Shown: positions 27,501 through 37,500 of the stretch, piece by piece
Layout of the letters: each line of letters begins with the position of its first letter
Numbering within the stretch: position 1 is the first letter of the stretch
NCBI GenBank assembly: GCA_963573315.1
Contig: OY752148.1
Span: forward strand, 673,263 to 737,262
Source: Entomortierella parvispora
Lineage: Eukaryota > Mortierellomycota > Mortierellomycetes > Mortierellales > Mortierellaceae
Direction of reading: 5' to 3'
DNA: 64,000 bases
The notes under the pieces: generated by a model
Database searches by the model: none
The model's input: only the letters and a program-made list of their open reading frames with translations
Told to the model about the DNA's origin: nothing
Translations under genes and position numbers: made by a program

Positions 27501-27675
27501 AGAAGAATTCGAAGTCGAAGCAATCGCCGAGCACAGACAACATGGACAAAAAGAGATAGAATACCTGATCCACTGGAAAGGTTACGCACGGGAACAATGG
27601 ACTTGGGAACCGGAAACCGGTCTAACCCACTGCAAGAGGATTCTTAGGAAGTACAAACGCGACAACCGCCTATAA
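24538..27675 (+). pseudogene. F1 Pol, second part: RT, RNase H, integrase, chromodomain; one frameshift
   Basis: Continues the protease region cut at 12364. The RT begins near 24930. At 25058-25065 there are eight A where the family needs seven (GTG AGA AAA AAA GAT), so the frame breaks in the FVRKKDG motif. It resumes in the 862-residue frame from 25087. RT has [24 protein letters not shown] and YLDD (~25384). RNase H has VETDASGFALGAVL and YTDHATLQHF. The integrase has HHCC (H..HFGFDKTY, CESCQRS) and a DDE core (TMDFLGPLP, VSDRDAKFTS, QTERANRTL). The chromodomain is FEVEAIAEHR..YLIHWKGYAREQWTWEPE. The rest is intact, so the one-base insertion and the C1 and D1 insertions are the only lesions. 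Confidence 0.88.
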
Positions 27676-27688
27676 CCGAATTTTTTTT

Positions 27689-27700
27689 AAGAGGGGAAGG
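27689..27700 (+). promoter_or_regulatory. F1 polypurine tract
   Basis: AAGAGGGGAAGG directly before the 3' LTR start TGCAACAG; a typical plus-strand primer site. Confidence 0.75.
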
Positions 27701-27915
27701 TGCAACAGAAGATTAGCTACGCTCCAAAACTACAATACCATCATAGCCACCACAGCCACACAGCCACACAGACGTATATATATACCCCTATCCCCCCTAC
27801 ATAATAAACATCATTCGTTCTCCCAACTCTACCTCTTCCCCTGTCCCTGTCCCTGGTCCTTATCCCTGTCCCCTCTCCCGGTCTCTCCCTTGCATTCCCC
27901 TCTGTGCCTATTACA
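27701..27915 (+). repeat. F1 3' LTR (215 bp)
   Basis: TGCAACAG to CTATTACA. It lacks the 22-bp repeat found in the 5' LTR and is otherwise close to identical. It is followed by the inside of a transposase gene, not by A1. Confidence 0.9.
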
Positions 27916-28180
27916 CCATTGTATGGCCGGCGACGAAATAATACAGAAACGTAATCCCTTTGTCTAAAGCTTTATATGGACCAGGGAAGTAAAACTTGCT
28001 CCAGATAACCGACAGAAAGAAAAACACAGGGATAGCTCCAAGTCGACGCATCAGCACATCCTTCATACGCTGTACATCGTGGATTTGTTTCATCTCCGAC
28101 CTGTGGTACTTTTTTGTCTTTGGATAAAGCGGCCACGGTGCATCAAGAAATTTCGAGAAGCTGCACAATGCAATCATGAA
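27916..28180 (-). pseudogene. Fragment of an E-like DDE transposase (E')
   Basis: About 88 residues on the minus strand match the N-terminal block of the E transposase: MRRLGAIPVFFFLSVIWSKF followed by FPGPYKALDKG, against KRLGFIPVYFFLTTIWPRC and YPGPYKEAEKG. Spacing is preserved but identity is only moderate, so this is a separate family. It stops at the F1 LTR, so the DDE part is absent. A better upstream start (ATGTCCAACG..., ~28212) is in another frame, suggesting a frameshift in the first codons. Confidence 0.7.
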
Positions 28181-28476
28181 TTTCTTTCGGGGGTCTTTCG
28201 TTGGACATGTTGGAGTTTGCTAAGGTATTTCTATTGAGAAAAAGAGCTATATTTTCAGTACTTCCAGGTTAATAGTGCTACAGAAGAACCATTGGGGATT
28301 TGGATATATACATCTCCCACGCATTGGAGAATCCCCTCGCCAGGAGCGGAGTTACTCCCTCCAAATTCCCTCTGAATATCGTGGCATAGAAAACTCCCAT
28401 AGATCTCGAGAAAGAACCCAAACATATTATCTTTTGTCGGCAATCCCATCCGATACGAATCTTGAGGATTCGTCAT
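28181..28476 (-). other. Unassigned sequence upstream of the E' transposase, with a 73-codon frame
   Basis: The minus strand has an open frame at 28255-28476 starting MTNPQDSYRMGLPTKDNMFG. I do not recognise it. It precedes the transposase fragment and starts at the junction with H integrase, so it is likely part of E' DNA inserted into H or joined to it. It has no E-type terminal GGCGACC. The last ~70 bp before the transposase contain no gene. Confidence 0.35.
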
Positions 28477-29054
28477 AGTGCCAACTTCACATCCAATAAT
28501 CGGTGCAATTCCTGCCAGAACCTGCTAGTAAATCGAGTGTCACGGTCGGAGATGATGGATGTTGGCAGTCCGTGCAGCTTAAAGATGTTGTCGAAAAACT
28601 GGTGGGCGACCTCGAGGGCAGTGGCGGAGGTGGTGCTAGGAACAAAGTGTGCGAGCTTCGTGAGCTTGTGAACAAAGACGGTGATGGCGTTGAAGTTGCG
28701 TGCTGTTGTTGGGAGGGGACCAATAAAGTCCATGGTGACGACTTCCCATCGTTGAGCTGGAATAGGAAGAGGTTGCAAAAGTCCTGCAGGTCGCTCCTGT
28801 GATCCTTTGTTCCTCTGACATTTCTCACAGGTGGCAACATACGTCTTCGTATCCTTAGCGATGTGCGGCCAATACACGAAACGACGCAAGTTGTCATAAG
28901 TCTTCTGAAATCCAAAGTGTCCTGCTATGGCAGAGTTGTGGGCGTCGTGCAAGAGGGCGAGACGGACAGGAGAGTGTCTAGGAATCGTCAATGTGGTGGT
29001 CCCGTGCCGAGTGAAGTAGAGAACGTCGTTTTCGAATAGGTACCCGTTGGCCAC
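28477..29054 (-). pseudogene. H integrase, N-terminal half
   Basis: Holds the HHCC finger (HNSAIAGHFGFQKTY, CEKCQRNK) and the first two catalytic Asp regions (TMDFIGPLP, ISDRDTRFTSRF). It is truncated right after LLDVKLA, where F continues with the STAYHPQTDGQTE segment, so the catalytic Glu is lost. Confidence 0.82.
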
Positions 29055-29763
29055 TTTCCCGTTCTGGCAGTCCTTGTAGATGGGTCCAAGGCGTTGTTGT
29101 AGTCCTGAACCAGCTGGTCTCGCACGTTGGAGGAAAGAGCAAGAATGAGGTTGTGGAGTTCAACAGGGTCGAGAGTGAGGTTGTGGAGTTCGACAGGGTC
29201 GGGGTCGCGCGTCTGGCACAATGTTGTCGACTCCACGCTTGTACTTGAAGTCAAAGTCGTATTCCTGGAGCAACTCCATCCAGCGGGCCTGTCGACGAGT
29301 GAGTTTGGGCTGCGTGGGAAAATGACGTAGTGTGTCATGGTCGGTGTTGACAGTGAACTTGGTGCCATCGAGGTAGTAGCGCCAGGTGCTCCTGCTCGTG
29401 GGTGGGGTAGTTCCGTTCGGCTGACTGCATCTTCCTGGAAGTGAAACCGGATGCATCAGTGTCGACGATGGTGGCGAGGTCAGGGTCGAAGATGCGGAGG
29501 ACGGGGGCGGAGCAGATGGCTTGTTTGAGCTGAGTGAATGCCGTTTGCTGGTCGTCGTTCCATGTGAAGGGGGTGTTGTTGCCGAGGAGGGAGGCAAAGC
29601 TGGATACGTACTGTTGATAAAACTGCGCAAGCCCCAAAAATTGTTGGACGTCTTTTGTGCTCTTGGGTGTGGGCCAGTCCCTGATGGCTTTGGTGAGTCC
29701 ATCCGATGTCTTGATTCCGTCCTTGGTGATCGTGTGACCCAAGAATTCAGTCTCGTCTTGCAT
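29055..29763 (-). pseudogene. H RNase H and RT connection, frameshifted
   Basis: Pieces in several frames include FLGHTITKDGIKTSDG, FLGLAQFYQQYVSSFAS, VDTDASGF and a YLDGTKF..NTDHDTLRHF block (F has YTDHATLQHF). The spacer with repeated GTGGAGTTCAACAGGGTC-like units (~29153-29205) shows local duplication. No product is possible. Confidence 0.75.
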
Positions 29764-30269
29764 GAAGGAGCACTTGCTCAGTTTCGCGTACAGACCGGAG
29801 ATGCTGTAGGTGCTCTGCCTTGGTCTTGGAGTAGATCAACAGATCGTCGAGGTAAACGACAACCCATTTGTCTAAGACTGGGTCGAGCACCCGTAACATC
29901 ATATTGGAAGGGAACAACGTTGAATTCAAAATGACCATAGCGACAACGGAAAGCAGTTTTGTGGGTGTGCGGCTCAAAGATACGCTGTTGGTGATAACCC
30001 GACAGCAGGTCCAGCTTGGAGAAGTAGCGCGCACCGCGGAAGCGGTCGAGCAGTTCGTCGATACGGGGTAGTGGGTGTCTGTTTATCCGAGTGATCTTGT
30101 TGAGTCCGCGGTAGTCAACACACATGTGAAGTGTGCCATCCTTCTTACGCACGAAAAGGACGGGGGCACCATATGGAGAAGTACTGGGCTTAATAAAGCC
30201 GTCCTTCAGCAATTGATCCAGTTGTTTGCGGAGTTCGTCAAGCTCGGCGATTGAGAGCCTGATAACAGG
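29764..30269 (-). pseudogene. H reverse transcriptase with internal deletion
   Basis: Starts in RT fingers ([29 protein letters not shown]) and the palm ([12 protein letters not shown], then FEFNVVPF). It then loses about ten residues, the GLTNAPASF motif, and shifts frame. YLDD survives in the next frame. The seven-A run before GATGG that is broken in F1 is intact here. Confidence 0.8.
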
Positions 30270-30818
30270 TCAGAAGGGCGGGTCGGCGGTGGGGTCAGTT
30301 TCAATCTTCATAGCATCGCCTCGGTCTGGGGGTAATCCATCTGGAAGTTTCTCAGGAAACACATCGGCGAACTCGTGCTTTCTCAGAATCGTTAGTTTCT
30401 TCAGAGGGTTCTGGAGTGTTGCGGAGCCAGGTAGGGTTGCCATCGCGTGAAAGTGCACGTGAGTGAGAAGGAGACCTTTTGAACGCGATTGGATGTTGTC
30501 GGCTTTGAACCCGCGACAGTTCCAGATGATGTCGATTCCGTTGTGATTGAAGTGAAGGTCGATGGTGCGCCAGTTAATGTTAGGATTTACTTTGGTGAGC
30601 CAGGGCTTGCCAAGGATAAGGTCGTATTTGTTGAGAGGGTAGAGGATAGGGTTGAGCGAGTCAGAGTAGTCGCCGCGATCGAGGGTGATGGGAACAGTGT
30701 GCGATGTGATTGAGGAAGAGCCGTTGGGAAGGAGGATAGGGATAGGCAAGCATTGTTTTCGATCGAGTTGGTGTCGTTTCTGGAAGGATGAGCGAAGGGG
30801 ATCCACCCTCGTTAGCAA
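30270..30818 (-). pseudogene. H protease remnant and linker to RT
   Basis: Matches the F protease region after the active site (PIPILLPNGSSS, YDLILGKPWLTKVNPNINW) and the following linker. The active-site Asp segment is not in frame. Confidence 0.72.
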
Positions 30819-31714
30819 ATGAAACGTGGTTGACAGATCGGCCAGAAGTGGTCGAGAACGAGGGGCAATTGGAAGCTATGTGGCCAGCGTTGTGTTTACG
30901 GCAGCGAAAGCATCCATTCGTAGCCATGAGGCGTTGGCGTTCCTCATGTGTTAGTTTACCAAGGCTAGAGCGACTATTATGGTTGCTGTTCTTCTGCAGA
31001 TTATTAACCTGCAAGGTAAGGTTCGCGATTGCCGTCATCATGGCGGCCATAGGACTCCCGATGTTGTCAATTTCCATAGCCATTGGGTCGTAGGCGGTGT
31101 GGGTCGCGTGGGTCGTGGCGAGAGAGTTGTGCACTGCTTGGACGTTATCGGAGCCTACTTTACGGATTTTGGCGTAACGGATGGCGGCGTCGCAGAATTT
31201 GTTCCAAGTGGGATCTGGGTTGGCGATTAGGAAAGCTTGGAGCATTTCCTGCAAGCCGGCTGGGAGTGCTGAAAGAAAAATGGATTTGGCGGCGAGTTCG
31301 AGTTCTTTACGCGTGTCGATTGAGGGGTTAGGATGCAAAATGTCTCATTTCTTGGATCAGGGCGGGGACAGTTGTGGTCAGTTTCGCAGAGTACAGCCGG
31401 ACACGGACAGTGTCGAGGAAACTCTCGGGAAGAAACATAGTGCGGAGGCCAGTTTCGAAAAGCTCGAATTCCTCACTGGCCTTGATGCCACAGCTCTGCC
31501 ACCAGAGGATGGCTGAGCCAACGAGGTAGCTGACGGCAATGCGGGTCCATTCGGCGTGGGGAGCTTTGATGGCTTCAACGTAAAATCGGACTGACTGTAA
31601 CCAGGCGAGACAAGAAAAACCGTCATGGGAACCCGCGAAGCGTTCAGGAGGCGGAAACTTGTGCGAGGGTTGGATGTAAACCACTTGTGCGGTGGCCTGT
31701 TCAGGGGTGGACAT
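30661..31714 (-). pseudogene. H Gag
   Basis: The likely start is ATG 31714 (MSTPEQATAQVV); an earlier ATG at 31858 merely spans the LTR/PBS joint. Capsid-like residues (KFPPPERFAGSHDGFSCLAWLQ) are followed by a frameshift near 31330, then a second frame with the zinc knuckle CFRCRKHNAGHIASNC. That knuckle has two extra residues between the second Cys and the His compared with F. Confidence 0.75.
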
Positions 31715-31843
31715 GGTGGGAGCTAGTTCGAGGGCGGTAGTGAATAGTGCGGACAGGGAGTCGAGTGAGTCAGTGGAGGGCAAGGGTGAAGGTGTAGGGG
31801 TTTGTCTGGGAATAACGAGGGGGGCGAGGTCGGGGGATCGAAG

Positions 31844-31857
31844 GGCCTTTGCTACCA
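31844..31857 (-). promoter_or_regulatory. H primer-binding site
   Basis: TGGTAGCAAAGGCC on the minus strand, directly after the H LTR end CCTATTGCA. It extends the F PBS match by two bases. Confidence 0.7.
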
Positions 31858-31971
31858 TGCAATAGGAACACTGGGAACTTAGGGAGACAAGAAGTCAGTT
31901 TTATTATATTGCTATGAACTATCATATAAAGGTACGGATCGTGTGATGTCACCGTATCGTATACTGTTGCA
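31858..31971 (-). repeat. H 5' LTR (114 bp)
   Basis: Element orientation: TGCAACAG...CCTATTGCA, sharing TGCAACAG and CCTATT(G/A)CA ends with F. It contains TTATATGA and AATAAAA. It is very short for an LTR but has both conserved ends and an adjoining PBS. Confidence 0.7.
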
Positions 31972-32332
31972 ATGGTCCACTACTACCCAGGCCGCTTTCG
32001 ACGAGCTCAAGCGTCGACTCATGTCCGATCCTATCCTCCGCCATTTTGATCCCACAAAGGGTTGTGTGATAGAACCAGATTCCTCTGACTACGCCTTGGG
32101 TGCTGTCTGCAGTCAGTACGACGACGAAGGACTGCTCCATCCTATTGCTTACTATTCCAGAAAGCTACTCCCCGCCGAGATGAATTACCAGATCTATGAC
32201 AAGGAGCTCCTTGCTATCGTGTGCACTTTCAAACACTGGCGACACTACTTGGAGTTCTCTGCCTCCACCACTGAAGTCCTTACGGACCACCGCAACCTGG
32301 AATATTTTACAACCACTCGTCACCTCAGCCGT
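31972..32332 (+). pseudogene. G: RNase H fragment of a Ty3/gypsy element
   Basis: Plus-strand codons QWSTTTQAAFDELKRRL, CVIEPDSSDYALGAVCSQYD, YSRKLLPAEMNYQIYDKELLAI and LTDHRNLEYF form an RNase H domain close to, but distinct from, that of A. It is cut on the left by the H LTR and on the right by a C LTR (C5). No other G sequence is in the window. It is the outermost layer of the right-hand nest. Confidence 0.82.
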
Positions 32333-32470
32333 TGTGATGTTGTCTAATGTAAGTATAGTCTAAGGTCAGCAATGAGCTGGAAGCGAAATTGATAACGAGA
32401 AGAAAGATGACTAACAAAAATCGTCGCTTACAGTTGATAGGGACTTTGCTCTCAGGGCCACAGGGATCAG
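32333..32470 (-). repeat. C5: partial C LTR, cut by A2
   Basis: Reverse complement of the last 138 bp of the C LTR (TGTGATGTTGTC...GGGATCAG), intron-like segment included. It is preceded by CCGT (32329-32332), a probable TSD. It is interrupted by the A2 LTR at 32471, so A2 inserted here; the 5 bp ATCAG next to it may be the A2 target. Confidence 0.88.
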
Positions 32471-32922
32471 TGTCACGGTCAGACAAGGCAGGAACAAGAA
32501 GGTGAAGGAAAGGTGTGGTTTATTGTGAATTGCAGACTGAGGAACAAAGCAAGAGGACAGGGGGGTTTATATACTAGAGAGTGATGAAGGCCTGGACCCA
32601 GGCCTGCGTTGAGTCAGAGATGACACGAAAGAGTAGGATACATATCCGAGCAGGTACTAATCATAAGCCGGACCTATGAGTAGGGTCCGGGATGGCAACA
32701 TAGATGAAGGAGAACGAGATGGAGGTCCTGATAGGTGCGGCTGAGAGATACGTACTAAGGGTAGCTATAGCCCTAGGTCCAGAACCTGGACGCCAGGGGT
32801 ACTCGTCGGAGATCAGAGGACAAGCCAATGAGTGCGGATACAGATCCTAGGTTCGCGATCCTAGACCAGAGGTACAAGAGACGCGTACTTCGTACAATCT
32901 GAGTCTGCGACGTTTCGTGACA
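32471..32922 (-). repeat. A2 3' LTR (452 bp)
   Basis: Complete LTR, inverse of 1054-1505, with few differences. It is bounded on the inside by the minus-strand purine tract CCTAGGGGGAGGA. Confidence 0.92.
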
Positions 32923-34053
32923 ATCCTCCCCCTAGGAGCGAGCTCCGCGAGTGACTGGGGGTGGACCTCTTGAGCTCCGCGAGTGACTGGGGGTGGACCT
33001 GGCTTGAGCGGGAAGCGAGAGTGGAAACGGGCGACATGCTCTGGTGAATTCTCAGCGTTGGCTGCGGGCTGCCATTCCGGATCTTTATAACCCTTGAACT
33101 TGATCAAATACCAAAGTTGCTTTCCACGGAATTTAGAGTCCCAGATTTCTTCAACTTCAAACTCCTCATTGCCGTCAATCTCGATGGTAGGAGGCGGAGG
33201 TGCTACGCGACCGGGTATTGTGTTGGCGCGGTAGGGCTCCAAAAGAGAGACATGGAAAACAGGATGAAGACGGGCCATAGTGGTCGGGAGCTGAAGGCGG
33301 ACCGATCGAGAGTTGACTACTTCGGTGATCTTGAACGGACCCAGGTTCTTAACATCCAACTTGTTTGAAGGTCGGGTGGTCTTGATATTGTTACGTTTCA
33401 ACATGACGAGGTCTCCTATAGCGAAGTTCGGCTGAGGGGTAAAGCGCTTGTTGTAGTGGCGCTCTTGGTTCTCTAGTGCCGACTTGATATGGAACTGCAA
33501 GTCTTCTTGGATACGCTTCAACTCCTGGAGGCGGTCCTTGGCGAAGGGGCTACTGACTGCAACTCGAGGGACCTTCACACTGAAGCGGGGGTGGTATCCT
33601 TGGTGAGCAAAGAACGGAGTTTGTTTTGTGGTTGCTTGCACGGAATTGTTGTAGCAGAGCTCGGCCATGGGTAAATGGTTGCTCCAATCGTCTTGTTGGT
33701 AGCTTGTGAAACAGCGGAGGTATTGTTCCAGAGTGGCATTCGTACGTTCAGTCTGTCCATCGGTCTGCGGGTGATAGGCCGTTGACAGATTCTGGGTGAT
33801 CCCCAGCGCTTCCATCGCAGACTGCATGAACGTAGAGGTGAAGACAGAGCCTCGGTCCGATACGATGTCATCTGGCAGGCCATGGTAGGCAAAAACTCGG
33901 GACAGGAACAGATCCAAAGTGTCACTTGCGTTGACATCGTCGGTGGTTGGAATGAAGTGTGCCATTTTTGTGAGGCGATCCACGACCACCAAGATAGCAG
34001 TGTAACCTTTGGAGTCAGGTAGTTGAACAATAAAATCCATTGATATCGAAGAC
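32923..34053 (-). pseudogene. A2 integrase core and chromodomain, stop codon lost
   Basis: Contains the DDE core (MDFIVQLP, VSDRGSVFTS, QTERTNATLEQYL), the GPF module (NLGPFKITEV) and a chromodomain (EFEVEEIWDSK..WYLIKFKGY), but the chromodomain end PEWQPA departs from the usual W-E-P. A 32-bp tandem duplication at about 32952-32983 shifts the frame before the normal stop, so the frame runs on to 32847 inside the LTR. The upstream part of integrase is on the other side of B (48723 onward). Confidence 0.85.
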
Positions 34054-34058
34054 CAAGG

Positions 34059-34228
34059 TGAAATGTCGGGGGTCTGTACGTCAGGAAGAAAGAAAGGTGC
34101 TGTTTAATGATAGAGAGCGACAGCCTGATATGACTGTCGCACACTACTTAAGGGGCGCGCAAGCGCAACTCTTTCTAACTAGAAATAAACGGCAGGAGAA
34201 ATACGTCGGTATTGCACCGGACGTTACA
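34059..34228 (-). repeat. B 3' LTR (170 bp)
   Basis: Element orientation TGTAACGTCC...GACATTTCA. Comparing the A2 target before and after insertion fixes the outer boundary at TGAAATG (plus strand). Confidence 0.9.
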
Positions 34229-34556
34229 AACTCCCCCCCCAGATTGATACCGGGTAGAACTAATAGTGGCTAACTTTACGGGGATAAAACTGTGGAAAAC
34301 CCCTTGATAGATTGACGAGGATAAAATGTAGAAAACCTCTTGGATTGATAGGTGAGGGAAAATCGGGAAAACCTCTGAATTGCGAGATAATTGCGAACTC
34401 CTTGTGCTGTGCATAGAGAAGGTGTAACTCTTTTATAGCTTTTAACGGGTGTAAAATACGACCGGTGGCCAAAAAACCCTGTGATCTGGCATCTGGTGCT
34501 CTGTCTGTGTGAGAGGAAAACGCTGACCTCGTTAAAAACCTCTTGGCTCTGGTTGA
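34229..34556 (-). other. B 3' untranslated region
   Basis: Between the pol stop and LTR. It contains four related short A/G-rich stretches (GGATAAAACTGTGGAAAACCCC, GATAAAATGTAGAAAACCTC and similar), i.e. a decayed ~35-bp tandem repeat, and a purine run next to the LTR. No gene is seen. Confidence 0.6.
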
Positions 34557-37500
34557 CTAATTCCTCACTTTGGCTTTGCGGCTCTTGTTGGCCTGAGAAC
34601 TCTGGGCTTTTGCTTGCTCGTCTCGTACTTGTTTTTGGAGTTTCTTCTCCCTGTTGTCTCTGATACGAATTATTCTTTTAGCTGCATGCGGATTGTCCAT
34701 GCGCTTACTCTTCCAGTATTTGTCGATGATGTTCTTTGAGTCAAACTGGTCATAGCTGAGTTGCTGGTTGTGTGAGGAGTCATATCCTTTCCACTGCACA
34801 GTGTACAGCATCCCCTCCTTGGAGAGCGAATGGTCAAGGATCATGTCGATCTCATATGACTCGGCACTTTGCACGTCTAGCGCTTGGGTGACTTGCTTCA
34901 GCTGCTCCGGGGAATATTGACGGGGCAGTTTCTCAGACATTGGATCGAGGAGAGTGTATGAGCCATGTGTTGAGCGGGAAAGAACCTTGTATGGGCCGTG
35001 ATATTTGGCGTCAATCTTGCTACCAGGTACGTCTTCCTTGGCCATGACATAGGTGCCAGGCTGGAAGTCACGCAATCGATGAGTCCTATTGAACTTCGAA
35101 GCCATAGCTGTCTGAGTCCCAGTACTGTAATCCGAAATTGCAGGGTATACCAGTTTCGTGAGATACTCTAGACGCTGTTCGTTCTCCTCATCTGTCAATA
35201 GATGGGACTCAACCGCGGAGAAATCCGTGAGAGTAGCAAACGATCTACCGTAGAACAATGAAAACGGCGTTGAGTTGTGGAGACTGGCGGCCCTGGTGTT
35301 GAGCTGTAGCTGCGCCATGGGTACATAGTTATCCCATTGGTCGCGCCGTCCTTGAAGTTGTTTCTTGATGTTGTCTTTCATGGTGCGCACAAAGCGTTCA
35401 GCCACGCCGTTCGACCTTGGGTGGTACGGTGTCGACAGTCTATGATCAATTTTCAACTTTTGATTCATGAGCTTACACAGTGAATTAACGAACTCAGAGC
35501 CGTTATCACTTTGAACGATCTTTGGGAATCCGATGCCGCAGAACAGCTTAAACAATGCTTGTGCGATTGTCCGGGCTTCCTTATTCGGCAAAGGTTCAAG
35601 GAAGACAAACCTGGTACAGATGTCTACGGTCACAAGTACAAACTTGTTGCCGGATGTACTGGTATCGAATTCAGCAAGATCCACGGCGACATGCTCACCG
35701 GGTAGCCGTGCATGGATGGGCCTGAGAGGATGGTAACCCTTTCGGGCGATGTTGAAGTACTGGCACTGTGTGCATCCACTGACCCATTTCAGGCAGTCTT
35801 CTTTGAGCTTAGGCCAAGTCTTACCAGTAGCCTGGATGGCTTTGACCATGGCTCCCGTACCTGGATGTCCAAACTCATGGGTACGGCTGAGAATAAGTTC
35901 TCGCTCTTCCTCTCGGAGTACAACTTCGTGGGACACATCATCAGAGACGAATTCTTGCATGTACGCTTCATCCATTACGAACCTGGTGCCAATCTTGAGA
36001 TCTGGCCCGGAGGATGCTTCTGGTGATGTGTTGGCCCTGTCGATGGTTGCTGCTTTTAAGGCCCGGGTGACGGCGGCAACAGATGGATGCCCGTCAGGGA
36101 CCATGTCCATGTCGTAGTCTTCGCGTTCTTTTGTGGGGTCGTCCTCTTCGGTAAATGCACGGGACAGTGCATCCGGTAGGACGTTCAGTATGCCTGGTCG
36201 GTAGATGCACTCGAAATCGTAATTAAAGATCGTCTCCTTCCAGTTCGTAACAATCTGAGGAAGTTCCTTTTGCTCGTGTATGTAGGTTAGCGGACGGTGG
36301 TCAGTGAAGAGGGTGAACTTTCGTCCCCATAAGTATTGATGAAAACGATTGAGTGCAAAAACGATCCCAAGTAACTCCTTTTTGTATGCTGGGTAATTCT
36401 TCTCGCTTTTGTGAAGCGCCCTGGCCTGGAATGAGATGTAGTTGATCTTCGACTCGTCTCCATTGGGTAGTTGGTAGAGCACTGCGCCGATGCCAACTCC
36501 GGATGCGTCAGTCGCGACATAGAATGGTAGACTGAAATCGGGGAAACATAGACAAGGAGCGAGAATGATTGATCGTCTCAGTTTGTCAAAGCTGCGTTTC
36601 TCTTCCTTGGAAAGTGAAAACGTGCCCCTCTTGTTCCGTAAGGCTTCTAGAGGTGCTGCTAGCACACTGTACAGTGGTATGTACTCGCGGAAATAATTGA
36701 AGAGACCGAGATACCTCTGGACCATCTTCTTGTTGCGGGGGTATGCCCAAGAATAAATGTTTGCAATTTTCTTCGGATTGATCATGCGGCCATGTCGGTT
36801 GACGATGTAGCCGAGCATCAATATTTCAGTGCTGTAAAAGTTACACTTTTCCTGGTTGATAATAAGTTTGGCCTCGGTTAGACGTTTTACGACCGTGATG
36901 CAGTGCTCCAGATGACTTTCAGTTTCGTCTGTATGGGCAACAATATCATCGACATAATTGTCAGCAAAGTCGGCGTCTCCGAATAGCTCAGCCATTCCTC
37001 GTTGGAAGATGCTAGTGAGTGGTTTCAAACCAAATGGTGCTCGAGCGAACTTGTACTGCTGGTTGTCGTATGTAAACGCGGTCAGGATTTGACTCAGCTC
37101 GGCAATTCTCATGCGATGATAAGCCTGAGAGAGGTCAAAGGTAGAGTATCTGGCTTTGCCTGCGACCTTGGTATGCAAGTCTGCGATCTTTGGGAGCGGA
37201 AATTGGTCCGTGTCCAGCAACTGCTTGTTGAGTGTGCGCGGATCCAGGCATACTCTGTGCTTTAAAATCTTCCCTTCTAGGTCTCGTCTCGCTGCCATGG
37301 TGAGCGTGCTATTATATGGGCAATGTCCCTTTACGGGTACTATCACTCCGTCTTTAAGCCATTGCTTCACGGTCTTGTCAACCTCGTCTTTCTCTGTCTG
37401 CGAATAGAACTGCCGTGGGCGTTCTTGCACTTTGCAATCGGGTCCAACTTTTAGTTCTACAACCATCGATGGCAGTGTGCAGTGAGATGATGGGTCGATC

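Larger units (their letters stand above)
4375..27915 (+). mobile_element. F1: Ty3/gypsy chromovirus carrying D1 and C1
   Basis: Plus-oriented element with 5' LTR 4375-4611 and 3' LTR 27701-27915. Gag and pol are split by D1 (4959-10978) and C1 (12365-24533). Removing both restores continuous gag and pol frames, apart from one homopolymer frameshift. The outer flanks (CCGAT on the left, CCATT on the right) are not a target duplication. They also belong to different hosts (A1 RT on the left, an E-like transposase on the right), so this copy may be recombinant. Confidence 0.9.
28477..31971 (-). mobile_element. H: decayed F-like Ty3/gypsy element
   Basis: Minus-oriented, with a 114-bp 5' LTR (31858-31971), the same PBS as F, then gag, protease, RT, RNase H and integrase in order, broken by several frameshifts and a deletion in RT. 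It ends at 28477 inside the integrase core, so the C-terminus and 3' LTR are missing. Protein motifs are closest to F. It sits beside the G fragment, so H probably inserted into G. Confidence 0.82.

Noticed and set aside
28255-28476. 73-codon frame as a host gene
   Set aside because: It lies between a transposase fragment and a broken integrase, has no recognised domain, and starts at an element junction.
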